Position numbers and translations under genes: made by a program | The notes under the pieces: model-generated | What the model was told of the DNA's origin: nothing | Seen by the model: the letters and a program-made list of their open reading frames with translations, nothing else | The model's database searches: none | Assembly: GCA_008360975.2 (NCBI GenBank) | Contig: CM039181.1 | Coordinates: 7,486,380 to 7,550,379, forward strand | Reading direction: 5' to 3' | Length of the DNA stretch: 64,000 nucleotides | DNA from: Lichenostomus cassidix | Taxonomy: Eukaryota; Chordata; Aves; Passeriformes; Meliphagidae | Part shown: positions 14,191 through 24,800 of the stretch, piece by piece | How the letters are laid out: each line of letters opens with the position of its first letter | Position numbering within the stretch: position 1 is the first letter of the stretch

Positions 14191-14265
14191 ATATTCCCCA
14201 CATATTCCCCATATATTCCCCACATATTCCCCATATATTCCCCACATATTCCCCATATATTCCCC
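14191..14265. repeat. Minisatellite, 11/22 bp unit (catattccccatatattcccca)
   Basis: Eleven-base units alternate between CATATTCCCCA and TATATTCCCCA, giving a 22 bp higher-order period, almost without mismatches. About seven 11 bp copies are present. Near-identity suggests recent expansion and likely length polymorphism. A minus-strand frame reading Gly-Asn/Glu-Met/Tyr repeats across it is a by-product of the repeat. Confidence 0.95.
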
Positions 14266-14955
14266 AGCACAACCACATCATCATGGTTTCTCCCACTCAA
14301 GGATGTCTCCAACACACTTTCTAATCACCATCTTCCAGGAGAAAGTCAAACTTTAACACTGGTGCTCTCAGACTGCAACCCCAGAAGCTTTTGCTGTCAA
14401 CCAAACCAGGAGAAATATTTGTGCCAGAGAGGAATGATGGCAGATCTTTAAACAACTACTGTCTTTTGGTTTACAAAGTCTCTGTTTTATCCTGTGTCAC
14501 AAAGAAACTCTGTAGAGATCTGGTCTTCCAGCTGATCATGAAGCTGAGCATGAAAATCCAGCTGAAGTTTTTTCAGGGCTCAGCAGAACAGGACTATTTT
14601 CACTCTTTCCAGATGAAAGATTAAAGGAATGGTATGGTCAAACCTAAGTAGAACATCCTGCCTGTGTCTCTGCTGAATTTCATCCTGCTTTCTCCAGTCA
14701 GCTTTGCTAAGGTGATGAGATAATTTTAAATTCCACTCCTCACCCTGATGCACTGCAGATTTCCCAGATTCCCAAATTTCCTTAGACCAATCAAACATCC
14801 TCATTACCAACCTTCAGCATCACTGCTGAACACACTGAGCTATCTGGAGCCAGAGCAGGCTCAGCTGTCTCCTCTTCAGGGCATCCCTCCAGCTGGGCAG
14901 TGACTGTGCCATCAAACTGCCCCTCCAAAGCCACATTTCCCTTGCTACTGTGAGA
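14266..14955. other. Intergenic, no feature recognised
   Basis: Unique non-coding DNA between the minisatellite and LTR copy B. No gene, RNA or recognisable repeat. Confidence 0.7.
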
Positions 14956-15435
14956 TGGCACTGATGTCAGAGCAATTTTTGCCTTTTTTTTCTTTTACAT
15001 ATTTGTAGCCTTCCCAGTACTTTCCCTGCCCTGTCCCCCAGCTAGAAAGACCAAAGCCATTGCAGAGCTCCAAGCCCTGGGGGTCACAAAGCTCCTCTCC
15101 TCTCTTGGTTCTTCCTGGGAACCAAGGCTGAGAACAAAATCTTCAAGACACATTGTCATCAACAAGTCCAGCGAGTATCAAGGGTGGGGGGCTCCAGAGA
15201 AGGGGCTTGACCTGGGGGGAATTGCTACACCACATGTCCTCCAAACTGATGCTTTTGATCAATGATGCTAATTCCTCAAACCTATCAAACTGTATTCACC
15301 CCTCTGGTGTTGGGCTTTTGTGGATATTCTTCCAGAACTGCCCCTGGAGCTCCAAGAAAGATCCATTTTTATGTTACCTCCTATAGTTAAGTTATCTCAA
15401 GTTTCATTTCCAGGCTGAAAAAGGCAGCAGCAGCA
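14956..15435 (+). mobile_element. LTR-like element, copy B (inverted relative to copy A)
   Basis: The sequence aligns by eye with the reverse complement of 2164-2650 over its whole length. Shared blocks include 'cagctagaaagaccaaagcc', 'gaaccaaggctgagaacaaa' and 'gggcttttgtggatattctt'. It begins TG and ends CA. The flanks GAGA (14952-14955) and GATA (15436-15439) differ at one position, so a 4 bp target duplication is possible but decayed. Several indels separate the copies, including loss of 'aga' in the ctccagagaag region. No internal retroviral genes adjoin it. Direction is arbitrary, set only relative to copy A. Confidence 0.65.
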
Positions 15436-16050
15436 GATATGGTGCAGCTCCTGAGCAGCCCTGAAGGAAGGTCCCAGGATGGGTGCTGGCTGAGCCTTGG
15501 AGAGCATCTTGGTAAGCTGCACAGATCCCCTGGGTCTGTGAAGGACTGGGGTGAAGGATGGGCAGCACTGCAACTCAGACAGTCCCTCTGCCTGTGCTGT
15601 GCCCACCTGTGGGAAGCCCTATGAATGTTCTTGGTGTTTTCTCCATGGGAACAGGCTCAGTAAGCAAGCTCTGCACAGGCAGCAGCCAGCTGCGGCTGTT
15701 TTCCCTTTCCAGGAGAAGGAAGGCAGTGTTTTTGGGCAGGAGCTGGGTGTGTCTCTCCAGGCAGGCCCAGGCAGGAGGGCCACGTTGCATGTTCATCTCC
15801 TTTTTGTCCTTCCCTGCAGGCTGAGCACACGTGGGCTGCTGGCACAGTCAGCTGGCCATGGCTGCCTCCAGCTTTGGGAGAAGCTTCTCCCACTGAGCAT
15901 GAGCCTCCAGCAGCCAGGCCTGCTCAGCAGGGCAGCTCTTTGGGAATTCTCTGTGTGCATGTGCTCATCTCCACATGGGCACCCAGCTGGCTTGGCTGCA
16001 GCCAAACCACAGCACCCTGGGGGAGTCACAGGGGAGAGGCTGCCAGCCTG
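15436..16050. other. GC-richer intergenic spacer, no feature recognised
   Basis: A 615 bp stretch between the LTR and the minisatellite. Open frames exist on both strands (for example 15551-16051 plus) but have no recognisable domain and run into the repeat array. I see no promoter or splice support. Confidence 0.65.
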
Positions 16051-16374
16051 ACTGCCCACCTCACTGCCCACCTCACTGCCAACCTCGCTGCCCACCCCAC
16101 TGCCCATCTCCTCACTGCCCACCCCACTGCCCATCTCCTCACTGCCCACCCCACTGCCCATCTGCTCACTGCCCACCTCATTGCCCATCTCCTCACTGCC
16201 CACTCCACTGCCCACCCCACTGCCCACCTCACTGCCAACCCCACTGCCCACCTCACTACCCATCTCCTCACTGGCCACCTCATTGCCAACCTCACTGCCC
16301 ACCCCACTGCCCATCTCACTGCCCACCCCACTGCCCATCTCACTACCCATCTCCTCACTGCCCACCTCACTGCC
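16051..16374. repeat. Minisatellite, 12/15 bp units (ACTGCCCACCTC / ACTGCCCATCTCCTC)
   Basis: About 25 units of 12 or 15 bases follow one another over 324 bp. All unit lengths are multiples of three, so no frame is broken and several reading frames stay open on both strands, giving low-complexity translations (Thr-Ala-His-Leu on plus; Gly-Ser-Glu-Val/Met on minus). These frames are artefacts of the array. Variant units (CACTGCCAACC, CACTACCC, CACTGGCC) are interspersed, so the array can be typed by unit order. Confidence 0.95.
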
Positions 16375-16483
16375 AGCTGCTTCACCTGTGCCAGCTGTGC
16401 CTGACCCCAAAATGAGAATTCATCATGCAGCAGAGATGGCATGATCTGAGAGAGGATACAGATGATGCCTAGAGGGGTTTACC
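16375..16483. other. Short spacer between minisatellite and LTR
   Basis: Nothing recognisable. It may include the true LTR terminus, because the right-hand end of the element is uncertain. Confidence 0.5.
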
Positions 16484-16910
16484 TGAAACAAAGGCTAGAC
16501 AGAGCTAAAAGAATAAAAAGCAGTTATATTTATTGAAAGCCTTCAGGTGCATTCAGGGCACTCACAGCCCACCCAGGGCTACACCCAAAATGGACAGCAG
16601 GGCACAAGTTTTTCATACTTTATAAGATTTGTCCATTTGCATATCAGGGGTTAATCCTCCAATTACAGCTTCAGGTAATTAAGTCAATTACTCCAATTTT
16701 TCTCCCCCCAATTCACTGCTGTTTGCATATCTTGGGGTAGATTATGACAGAGGTGTCCTTGAGGTTTGAGCTTTGAGAGGAATTGTTTTGTCTAAAAATG
16801 AGAGAACAGCACTTAGCACCTGTATGGAGCCCAGAGTTATGCACTAAAGAGTTACAGGATTACAGATACATGGAAAATATAGAAGCTAAAATCCTAAGGC
16901 ACCATTCATG
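16484..16910 (-). mobile_element. Solo LTR of an avian endogenous retrovirus (approximate ends)
   Basis: Read on the minus strand, this has LTR layout: a U3 with octamer motifs ATGCAAAT (16635-16642) and ATGCAAA (16722-16728), a TATAAAG box (16618-16624), then about 90 bp further an AATAAA (16529-16534), and a short U5 ending in TTTCA at 16484. The sequence resembles LTRs I associate with songbird genomes. The U3 end near 16910 is a guess, and I could not find a convincing target duplication, so ends may shift by 50 bases or more. No gag, pol or env is adjacent. Family name is left open. Confidence 0.55.
16618..16642 (-). promoter_or_regulatory. Octamer plus TATA box in the LTR
   Basis: A perfect octamer ATGCAAAT (POU/Oct-factor site) at 16635-16642 lies 10 bases upstream of TATAAAG at 16618-16624 on the minus strand. 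This octamer-TATA spacing resembles immunoglobulin V and histone H2B promoters. A second near-octamer lies at 16722-16728. Activity is inferred from motif layout only. Confidence 0.5.
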
Positions 16911-17159
16911 CCCAGGGTCAGCCAGAGGTGTTCCTCCTAACCCTATCCCAGTTCTAGAAGAAACACCTGACTACAGAAGAAAATACTCCAGATCCCAGCT
17001 CTTTATCTCTTTGACTGGAATCTGAAATGAAACCCCCAAAGAAACTCTTAGATTATCATCTCTGATATGCTTATTTAACTTATAAATCCTTGAGGATTTG
17101 TGAATTGAGGATGTGTGCATGGAGCTTGGGGCAATAGGGGTTTTTCTGTGGTGGGGGCA

Positions 17160-17210
17160 CTAATAAAACACAGAAGTCCAGATTTCAAAAGCAGTTAGGT
17201 GTTTTATTAG
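17160..17210. other. Perfect 12 bp inverted repeat containing AATAAA signals
   Basis: CTAATAAAACAC at 17160-17171 is the exact reverse complement of GTGTTTTATTAG at 17199-17210, with a 27 base loop. Each arm carries AATAAA on one strand, so poly(A) hexamers face opposite directions. It lies about 250 bp beyond the LTR's provisional U3 end and may belong to the same or a second retroviral remnant. Confidence 0.7.
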
Positions 17211-17827
17211 GAATTAATAGTAGATCCCTGTGAGCTGGTGGATTTGTGGCATCTTTCTGGGTGGCAATGAAAATATTTTTTTTTTTCAAAAGGACTGTCC
17301 TCTGGCCATATTAGAGATATTTCTGCTTTCCTAAACCTCCACACAGGTATCACCAGAAGATGTCACACTACAATACTCTGGATTTAGAGGTCAATATTGA
17401 GTGTTCATCCTCATGATGTATTGTTGATATGTTGCTGCATTTCCTCACGCTTGGGATAAGTCCTGCATTTTGCTGTACTCAGTGGGAAATTGCAGATAAA
17501 ATGGGGGTGATTGGCTAAAATGATGCTGTGACTGCCCTGGTTTTCCCTGGATACATTGCTGGCCATATGCATGTGCCTGAGTTTTCCTGTTCCAGCCTGA
17601 GCTGCTGAGCCAGCACCTGAATTCATGGAAATTCTTCTCACCCATGTCATTTATTTAGTAAAGCTCTATTCCCATCAATGACTAAGAAGATATTTTTACT
17701 TCTGCACATCTTAATCTACTGAATATTTTTCTTCCAGCTAGCAGTCACCAAAAGGGTATGTGTCTGTATGTGTGGGTGCAGGACAGTTTTGCCTAAATAG
17801 TTGCAATGCTGCCTTGATGTCATTAAC

Positions 17828-17844
17828 AAAAAAAAAAAAAAAAA
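17828..17844 (+). repeat. A17 homopolymer
   Basis: Seventeen uninterrupted A residues. No retroposon body was recognised upstream of it, so a plain microsatellite is the default call. Confidence 0.95.
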
Positions 17845-19639
17845 GGATTTATTGCTGCATCTCAGAATTCTGAAGGGCTTAATGAGAGATGTTGAGTCCA
17901 GAAAGGTTGCAGTCTGGGCTCATGAACATGTTCTTCATGCATATTTCATATACTAGCAATTTTCCATCTCTCTTTTCCTGCTTACCTCCCAGCACTCACC
18001 TGAGAAATGTATGTTATTCACTGAGGTAGAACCTACATTTTTCTTAATGTCAGGTGCTGGTTTGATGACAGAGAGTCAGGATAATTCCTAGAGACTGCAA
18101 TACCCCTGAAAAGCTGAAATGTTGAACTGCTGGAGTCTCAGATATGGATTTGAGGTGTTCTAGCTAAAATGCCAAGTGCCTCACCTCTTCTGAGAAATCA
18201 GGAGAGATCTGGATCACATTCACACACACACTCAGAATGGCTGGTGATAGCAGCAGAGCATTCTTTGATCAGCACAGGGTTTCACCACTTTTCCATGACC
18301 AGAACTGCAGGATCTGTGCAGGAAAAGGTTCCCCTAGAAGTTTGTTCTTCAGGGATTAAGTAGGTATTAGCTCTCTCCTGGTACCAGGAGACTGGAGAAT
18401 TGCATAATGGGGCATACTGAGGAGTTCCTGAAGAGGAAGTGAGTCACAGTTTGCTATTTTCAGTGCAGCCAGGACTGTGTTTTCTGCCCCTTGTTGAGGG
18501 GGGTTGATTTAACCCAGCAGTGCTGCTGCAGGGATCACAGCCAGCAGCAGCAGCAAACTGCTCATTGCGACATCCTGGCAAGGAGCTTGTCCTGACAAGT
18601 CACTGCTTTGAGAAGAGGAACTAAAAACAACAAAGTTGGCAAAAAGAGCCTCAAAAAGAGCTGCACTTCATGAGGATGATCCCTCCTGCTGCCCAGACCT
18701 GGCTCTGCTGCCTCTGCTGTGCCAAAACAGCCTCTCTGTCTCTGAGGTGCTCCTGAACACCCACAGTGTTTCCCAAATCTGTCTCTCTGTCCTTCCCAAC
18801 CCATGGGTCCCACCCAGCTGCCAGCACTGCTCCTGCACAGCACAGTCACAGGCAGATCCAGTTTTCCCCATTTCCCAATTCCTCAGCATCCAGGTGCTCC
18901 CAGGGCTGTTGCACCACCGCCTGCCTGTCACTGCCCACGGGATCTGAAATATCCCTGGGAGATCTGTAATACTCCTGCAGGGCTTAACTCACTGCCAGAC
19001 GTCTCCTTGGGTCATTGACACGGGTGGCTGTGGTGTAGGCTGAATGTGAGGAGCTGTAAATTGACAAGAGCCATTTGTCACCCTTATTAACCCCACACTG
19101 CCTGCAGGTATTTGCTGAGCCACCCCTGGTTTTGTTTCTTCACGAATCAAGGCTGTAGGCTTCGGTTTGCTCCTGCTCACAGCAGGCTTGGCTCAAGGCT
19201 CTGACAAGGAGGATGACACAAGGAGATTTGTCCCAGCACAGGTTGGAAACTGTACCCCAGGTTCTGCACAATTTGGAAATTATTACAAAATATATGTTGG
19301 TGCTGGAGTGCTAATCAGCACAGGAAACTAATGTGATATTAACAGCCTCTTGTAGACAGACTGTGAAAACAGACTGTTATCTTGAATATTTCAGAAAGAT
19401 TGGATTCTAGGTTCACAGTTGGCTTTTATCCTTTTTTTTTCCCTTTTCATTTACTCAACGTTATCTAACATCAAAGGAAATACTTTCAAGTATTATCCTG
19501 AACAAATCTCTGCAGCTGAGGCACAGCAGACATCAGGCAGTGCAAAGTGCAGCAGCCTTGAAAGTGTTTGAGCCATCTGGACCTTTGACATTAGCCTGAG
19601 GTTTGCTAAATCACCTACTGATGCATGGCAAAATGCTTC

Positions 19640-20000
19640 ACACTGAAACAGCTCTCAGTTGCTTTCCACTGGCAATTGATGGCAAAATAATTAGTGTTTG
19701 TGATATTTATATGGAAGGCTTTTAAAATATGAACGGGCAGGATTAGGCTAGAGCTACTTGTGGAAGCAACATTTAACCTTTCTCTCAATATCTTACAGTA
19801 TGTTTTAAATTTAAATCGAGAGCTTAACTAATTAGCATTTGCTTTGAGATCCCTAGACTGCAGAGCACAAACGTGAAGACAGAGAAAAATCAGGATTATT
19901 GTTCCCTCACATAATGGGGCTTCAGATTAAGCAAGCCAGGCATACATTGAATTGCAGTGACCTGGAGCCCTTATCTACCTCCAACAATACAGCACAGCTC
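19640..20000. promoter_or_regulatory. Candidate conserved non-coding element
   Basis: Repeat-free AT-rich segment with 'aaataattagtgtttgtgat' near 19684, 'ctaattagcatttgctttg' near 19828 and 'gattattgttcc' near 19894, words seen in developmental enhancers. Judged on composition only. Confidence 0.2.
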
Positions 20001-22620
20001 TGACTAATAAAGGTTTCCAAACTCAGGCATGGAGTGCTTGGTGAGACAGTGATAAAGAGGGAGCCAGGATGTGCCTCAGATATAGCAGAGTCACAGGGAG
20101 GGATGGCAGAGTGTTAGTGACTTGGTTTTATAGGTTTTAAGTGATATTTTTCCTTTCCTCAGAAATGACAGGTGACCACTTGTCAACTGCTGTAGGGGGA
20201 AAACATCTCAAAGTGGGAATCCAAAAGAAAAAGAATATTTTCACTCAGTGCTTTGGGATCTTGGCTGAAAAAAGTCCACAATGAACATTCCCAGGACTGA
20301 AAGGTATCAGATGAAAATCAACTAGTTCTGTCTCTTACAGATAAAAGGGATTCTTCTTCCTCACCAAGGGGATTTAACAGGTCTGTAGAGGTTTGCAGTC
20401 AATAGAAAATAGCTTTATAGAACTGGTGGTTTTCTGGCAAAATACTTTATTCCAGTTAATTCTCTGGAAATTTGGTGTAATATCATGTCTGGCTACAGTT
20501 CTGGTTTTATTTCCCTTGTGAAATGCTGACCCTGGCTATCCCACCCACAGCACCCATTTCGTTGTGCCTTCAGCTGACTTTGTACTCAGTGTCTTCTCCA
20601 GTCACCCCTTTGAACTTCCTGTTGATGCCTCAAGTGTCTGCATGTCAGGCATGTTTTCCAGCCACATGTTTTCTTCTTCCTGCACCTATTTTTAAATTTT
20701 CTAGCCCCTTTTGATGGTGGTCACAGCATTGTTCACTGCAGGAATGCAATGGCAGGAGGAAGACACAGGCAGATGAAGCATCTTTGTGATAAAGCTAAAG
20801 CAACTAACCAACCTGCAGCTCCTCTGCAACAGGATTTGCATTTGTCCTTTCCATTTGTCGCAGGTCTTGGCATCTCCCAAAGTATTCTCAAGCAAACCAT
20901 GATGCTGATTTGGCTGTTTATGTGACAAAGTCCCCAAAATCCTGGTCACCAAATGTCCCATGGCCCTTCAGAAAGGACAGTCAAGGCATCCAAGGGATGC
21001 TGAGGGAGTAATTGTATCCTCCTGGTGCAAGGAGTACACATGGTTATTATGTATTCCCAAAGTGTACAATGCTCGGTAATTACACACAGGAGACCCAAAA
21101 ATATCATTTAACACGTGTGCTGGTTTTTGAGGCAAAAATACCGGTGAGCTTACTTTGTGATTATATGGTCCTTACCACATGCACTTTCTTCCAGTATTTG
21201 ATACTTACTGTGTCATTAAATGGTCAGCAATTGCTTCAGAGGCAAAGACTGCTTGGAAAATTGTTCTCTGCAAAATGGAGCATTATTTAAAAATCATTAA
21301 CGTTTTCCACCACAGCATTTTTCCTAAGGAAAAACACACAAGACTTGCAATTTGACTTCAGCCTGCATTCTTCTGGAGATGTGTTGTGCTCCTGTTGTTC
21401 TGAGGAAAGCATCATGATGTTGCTCTCAAACTCCTTTAACCAATTTTTTCTCTATCCATTTTCCTCTTTAAGTCCTTCCCTCCTCAGCCAGAAATAAAAG
21501 TTGAAAACTGACTGTTATTAGAAGCCAACAGCATCCCTGTTCCTCCTGAAGCCAATGGATGTGGCACAGTTCCCATTGACTCCCCATAGTCCAAATTCTG
21601 TTTTAGGGACTCTTGCCATGGGGATGGAGTAACTCCACCGAGGTCAACAGGTTTGCACAGAAATGCACAGCAGCAGCACAGCCCATCCTTGTGGCAGGAG
21701 GATCTTTTCCAGTTTCTGACCCAGGCATACCCACAGATGCCTGCAGCACACGCCAGAGTGGAGCTTGCAGTCCACAAGCTCTCGTTATTTTTGCCAGCAT
21801 GATATGTTATTTTGTTTGATTGCTGGGCTGCAGCACAGAAACACAAATCAGCCCAGCTCAGGCTGATTGCAAATTAAGGAAAATGTAGCCTGAAAGAAAC
21901 AAAGATGGGACTTTAGGCAGAATATTCTATATCAAGACTTACAGGGCTCTAACTAGAGTAATTTTATGGCTCCTGATGTAAGGACTAAATTCCTATTTAG
22001 CTCTTCTGCTTCTACTTGGGTTTTCTATTTCTTCCAAGGAGCACTGAAAATATTTAAGTGGTGATTCACGACAATGTGACACCAGTTAAGTTCTGAGGCT
22101 GGAATTCACTCACTTTCAGAGGACCAATAGAATTGCTGCACTTTCCTGCATTGTCAAAATAAAGCTCAAAGGAGACTATGGTAAAGCACATACCCCATTC
22201 TGGCTGCCAGCACAGGGGAGAGTTTCATCCTATTTTGCAGATTTTTGCCAGCATGGCAAATTTCAGGACAAACTGTACCCAAAAGCAATGTGAGCTTAGA
22301 AGTCATGACTGTCCTTAGCTCCTGTGGTCATCCATCCCTGCTAACAGCATCTCTGAATTGCTGATTCCTACCACATCTTGTTTTCAGGGCTGGAGAAAGA
22401 AATGAGAGGTTTATGAAAAGACCAGACAGCTGAGGACAGCTTGGGTGGAAAAGGAAGATATGAACACAACACCTTGGCCACAGAATTACTTGGACAGAAT
22501 TACTGGTAGGTGATTTTGACAGCTTTAAACAAGCGATTTTAATAGCTGCACTGCTGGACCATATGGTATAGTTCAAATGCTAAATGTCAGACTAAAAATG
22601 TTTTGGGGACTGGACTCTTT

Positions 22621-22637
22621 AATAATAATAATAATAA
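22621..22637 (+). repeat. (AAT)n microsatellite
   Basis: Five to six AAT units with no interruption, ending in taaag. Simple repeat. Confidence 0.9.
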
Positions 22638-24299
22638 AGTATTTCTCCTCTGAAAGCCACATGCTTTCTTTAGCCATTTTCCTTTTGAGGAAAACCACCC
22701 TTTTTCAGATGTTTCTCAGCTGACAGATTGCTACATCGTCTGCCTTGGAAAATGGATGCATCCTGCCTGTGTCAGAAGAGTGGATTTAAAAATAGCTGTC
22801 CCGACAAAAAAGACCTGCTACATGACAATGCAAAGAGACTTCAGAGAAAGTTCAAAGCAACTATTCCCCTCAGGCATCTTTGTCCAGGTCCAGGTAATAT
22901 CATAAACATTTTTTCCTGGAACCTCTATTTTGATTGCTAGGGAGAAACACTTTTTTTTTTGGGTGCCCAGTGTGGCCACAGAATGACTGCCTTCAAATGC
23001 TTGTTACCAGCTGAGATAAAACCCAGGCTCTGGGGCACCTGTATTTTACACTACTACTAAAAATCCTATGTGAGCCTTTGGGTTTCAGCCTTTCCCAGGT
23101 CATACCATCCTGATTCTCTCTGCTCTCCCACAGAGAACAAAGTCCAGCCCTGTTCAACCAGCAAGAAGCTCCAAAAGCATCTCTGCAAGCTCAGCTAGCA
23201 GCAAAGCCAGTAGATCTGCTCTGAAAATAGAAGCAGCAAAAGAGAAATGGGTGATGAGTCACAGCTTAGCTCTGCTCTTGTTTATAGTGGCAGAAAACAA
23301 GAGTAACTCCCTTGACATTGGTGGAGTTAACACCCTTTTTTCAAGTAGCCACACTTCTTGGGTAATTTTAGATCAATCCACACTCATTCATCATGATTCA
23401 GCTTTGATGTTGGATTGACTCAACTGGTTTACAATTCAGTGAGGCTCCAAAGCATCTGATCAATCAGTGCTGATCATTGATTAATGAGAGAAGCTGAGCT
23501 GATTTGTTCAGGTGCAAATAGTGACATTGCCTGGGTGACACAGACCCTGCCCCATCCAGTCCATGATTTCCCAGAGAGAAACTTCCCTGCAGTCACTGGC
23601 TGGGTTTTAGTTTAAATCAAGTGGAAAAGAGTGGGAAGGAAGCTTGGCTGAGGGATGAATGAGAGTATTTGTTGGTTTCTTGCATTTCCCTGGCATTACA
23701 CAACCCCATTTCTGCAGACATGGCTAGATTCCTACCTGGAGGAACTTGCTGAGCACAAGGGAGGGTTGAGGATTTTGCTTGCCTGTTTGTTTTCCTCTGA
23801 AAAGCAGGAGGTTTCTCATTAACAGTTTACGGGAAATTCAGTTATATAAAGGTGTTTCTGTTTGGGTGAAAATATTTACTAGGGGGGAAATGTTTCTCAC
23901 TGTCTGTGCTGTGTGCTTTCAGCTCCTGAAAAGAGATAAGAAAGGTGCCTGACATCCTGTGGGAAGTCCCGGAAGAGGACAGTATCACATCTGAAAACAA
24001 CCCAAAAGGAGTTTGGCAACAGACCTAAGGCAATCAGGAGGAAAGCTCTGAACAGTGCCCCAGTTACTGAGCTATCCATTGTCATTGCAATGGAAATGCT
24101 GATGGAGGTATTGTGCTGATCCACAGCGAGCTGCTCTCTGGCCAGACCCCACACCTCGATTTCTGGGCCACCCCACAGCAAGCAAGAGAAGTTATCAGAG
24201 CTCGTTGATTGTCCACTGAGGAGTGGAAATGAAAACAGCTAAACATCTGCTGCTCTTCCCAGCAGCATTGCAGCTCAGCTGTGCAACCCACCTAGCTCC

Positions 24300-24800
24300 C
24301 TTCCACACAAACCAGGGGGCTGCCAGCATTTCTGGGATTATAAATCAACGTTACAACCCGAGATGCTGTTAGAGATACTATAAATTAAGATTAGTGTGTG
24401 TGGGGTGGGGGCAAAGATAATAAAAAAGATCCCACGTGTGTGAGGATTTGTTGCTCAAACAAAGGGATGGGATTCAACAGGCACAGCTGCTCCTTGCCTG
24501 TTGCTGCCTCCACCCATACATTTCAAACAATATCCATATTTAATTGAGCAATCTCCATGAGATTTTTCTCAAGTGCTTTTAAAGGTCGGTTTGGTTCATT
24601 TTTCCTTGGTGTCTTTATCCTCCAGCTGCTAATTTCCTTATTACTGAGGACCCTCTCACTCACAGGATGTCTAGATCTTGGCTGGTCCTGCATCCAGTAG
24701 ATTTTAAAGCTGACATAGCAGGATACTCTCCATTGTGATATAATGGTATTTTTAAAAAATAATTCTAGGCAGCCTTTAAAGATATATATGGGAAGTCAAT
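24300..24800. promoter_or_regulatory. Candidate conserved non-coding element
   Basis: Repeat-poor stretch with 'ggcaaagataataaaaaag' (GATA-like), a CACGTG E-box near 24434 and 'ttaattgagcaatc' near 24540. Judged on composition only; alignment is needed. Confidence 0.2.

Noticed and set aside
14191..14265. CRISPR-like regular spacing
   Set aside because: Direct head-to-tail minisatellite without unique spacers, in eukaryotic DNA.
15793..16442. Long ORFs on both strands (up to 205 codons)
   Set aside because: They are produced by the 12/15 bp minisatellite, whose unit lengths are multiples of three. The translations are low-complexity and differ by frame.
16468..17268. An alternative ~800 bp LTR with an ATGA target duplication
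   Set aside because: TG at 16468 and CA before ATGA at about 17266 fit, but a 4 bp match at this distance is easily chance, and TATA to U5 layout favours the end at 16484.
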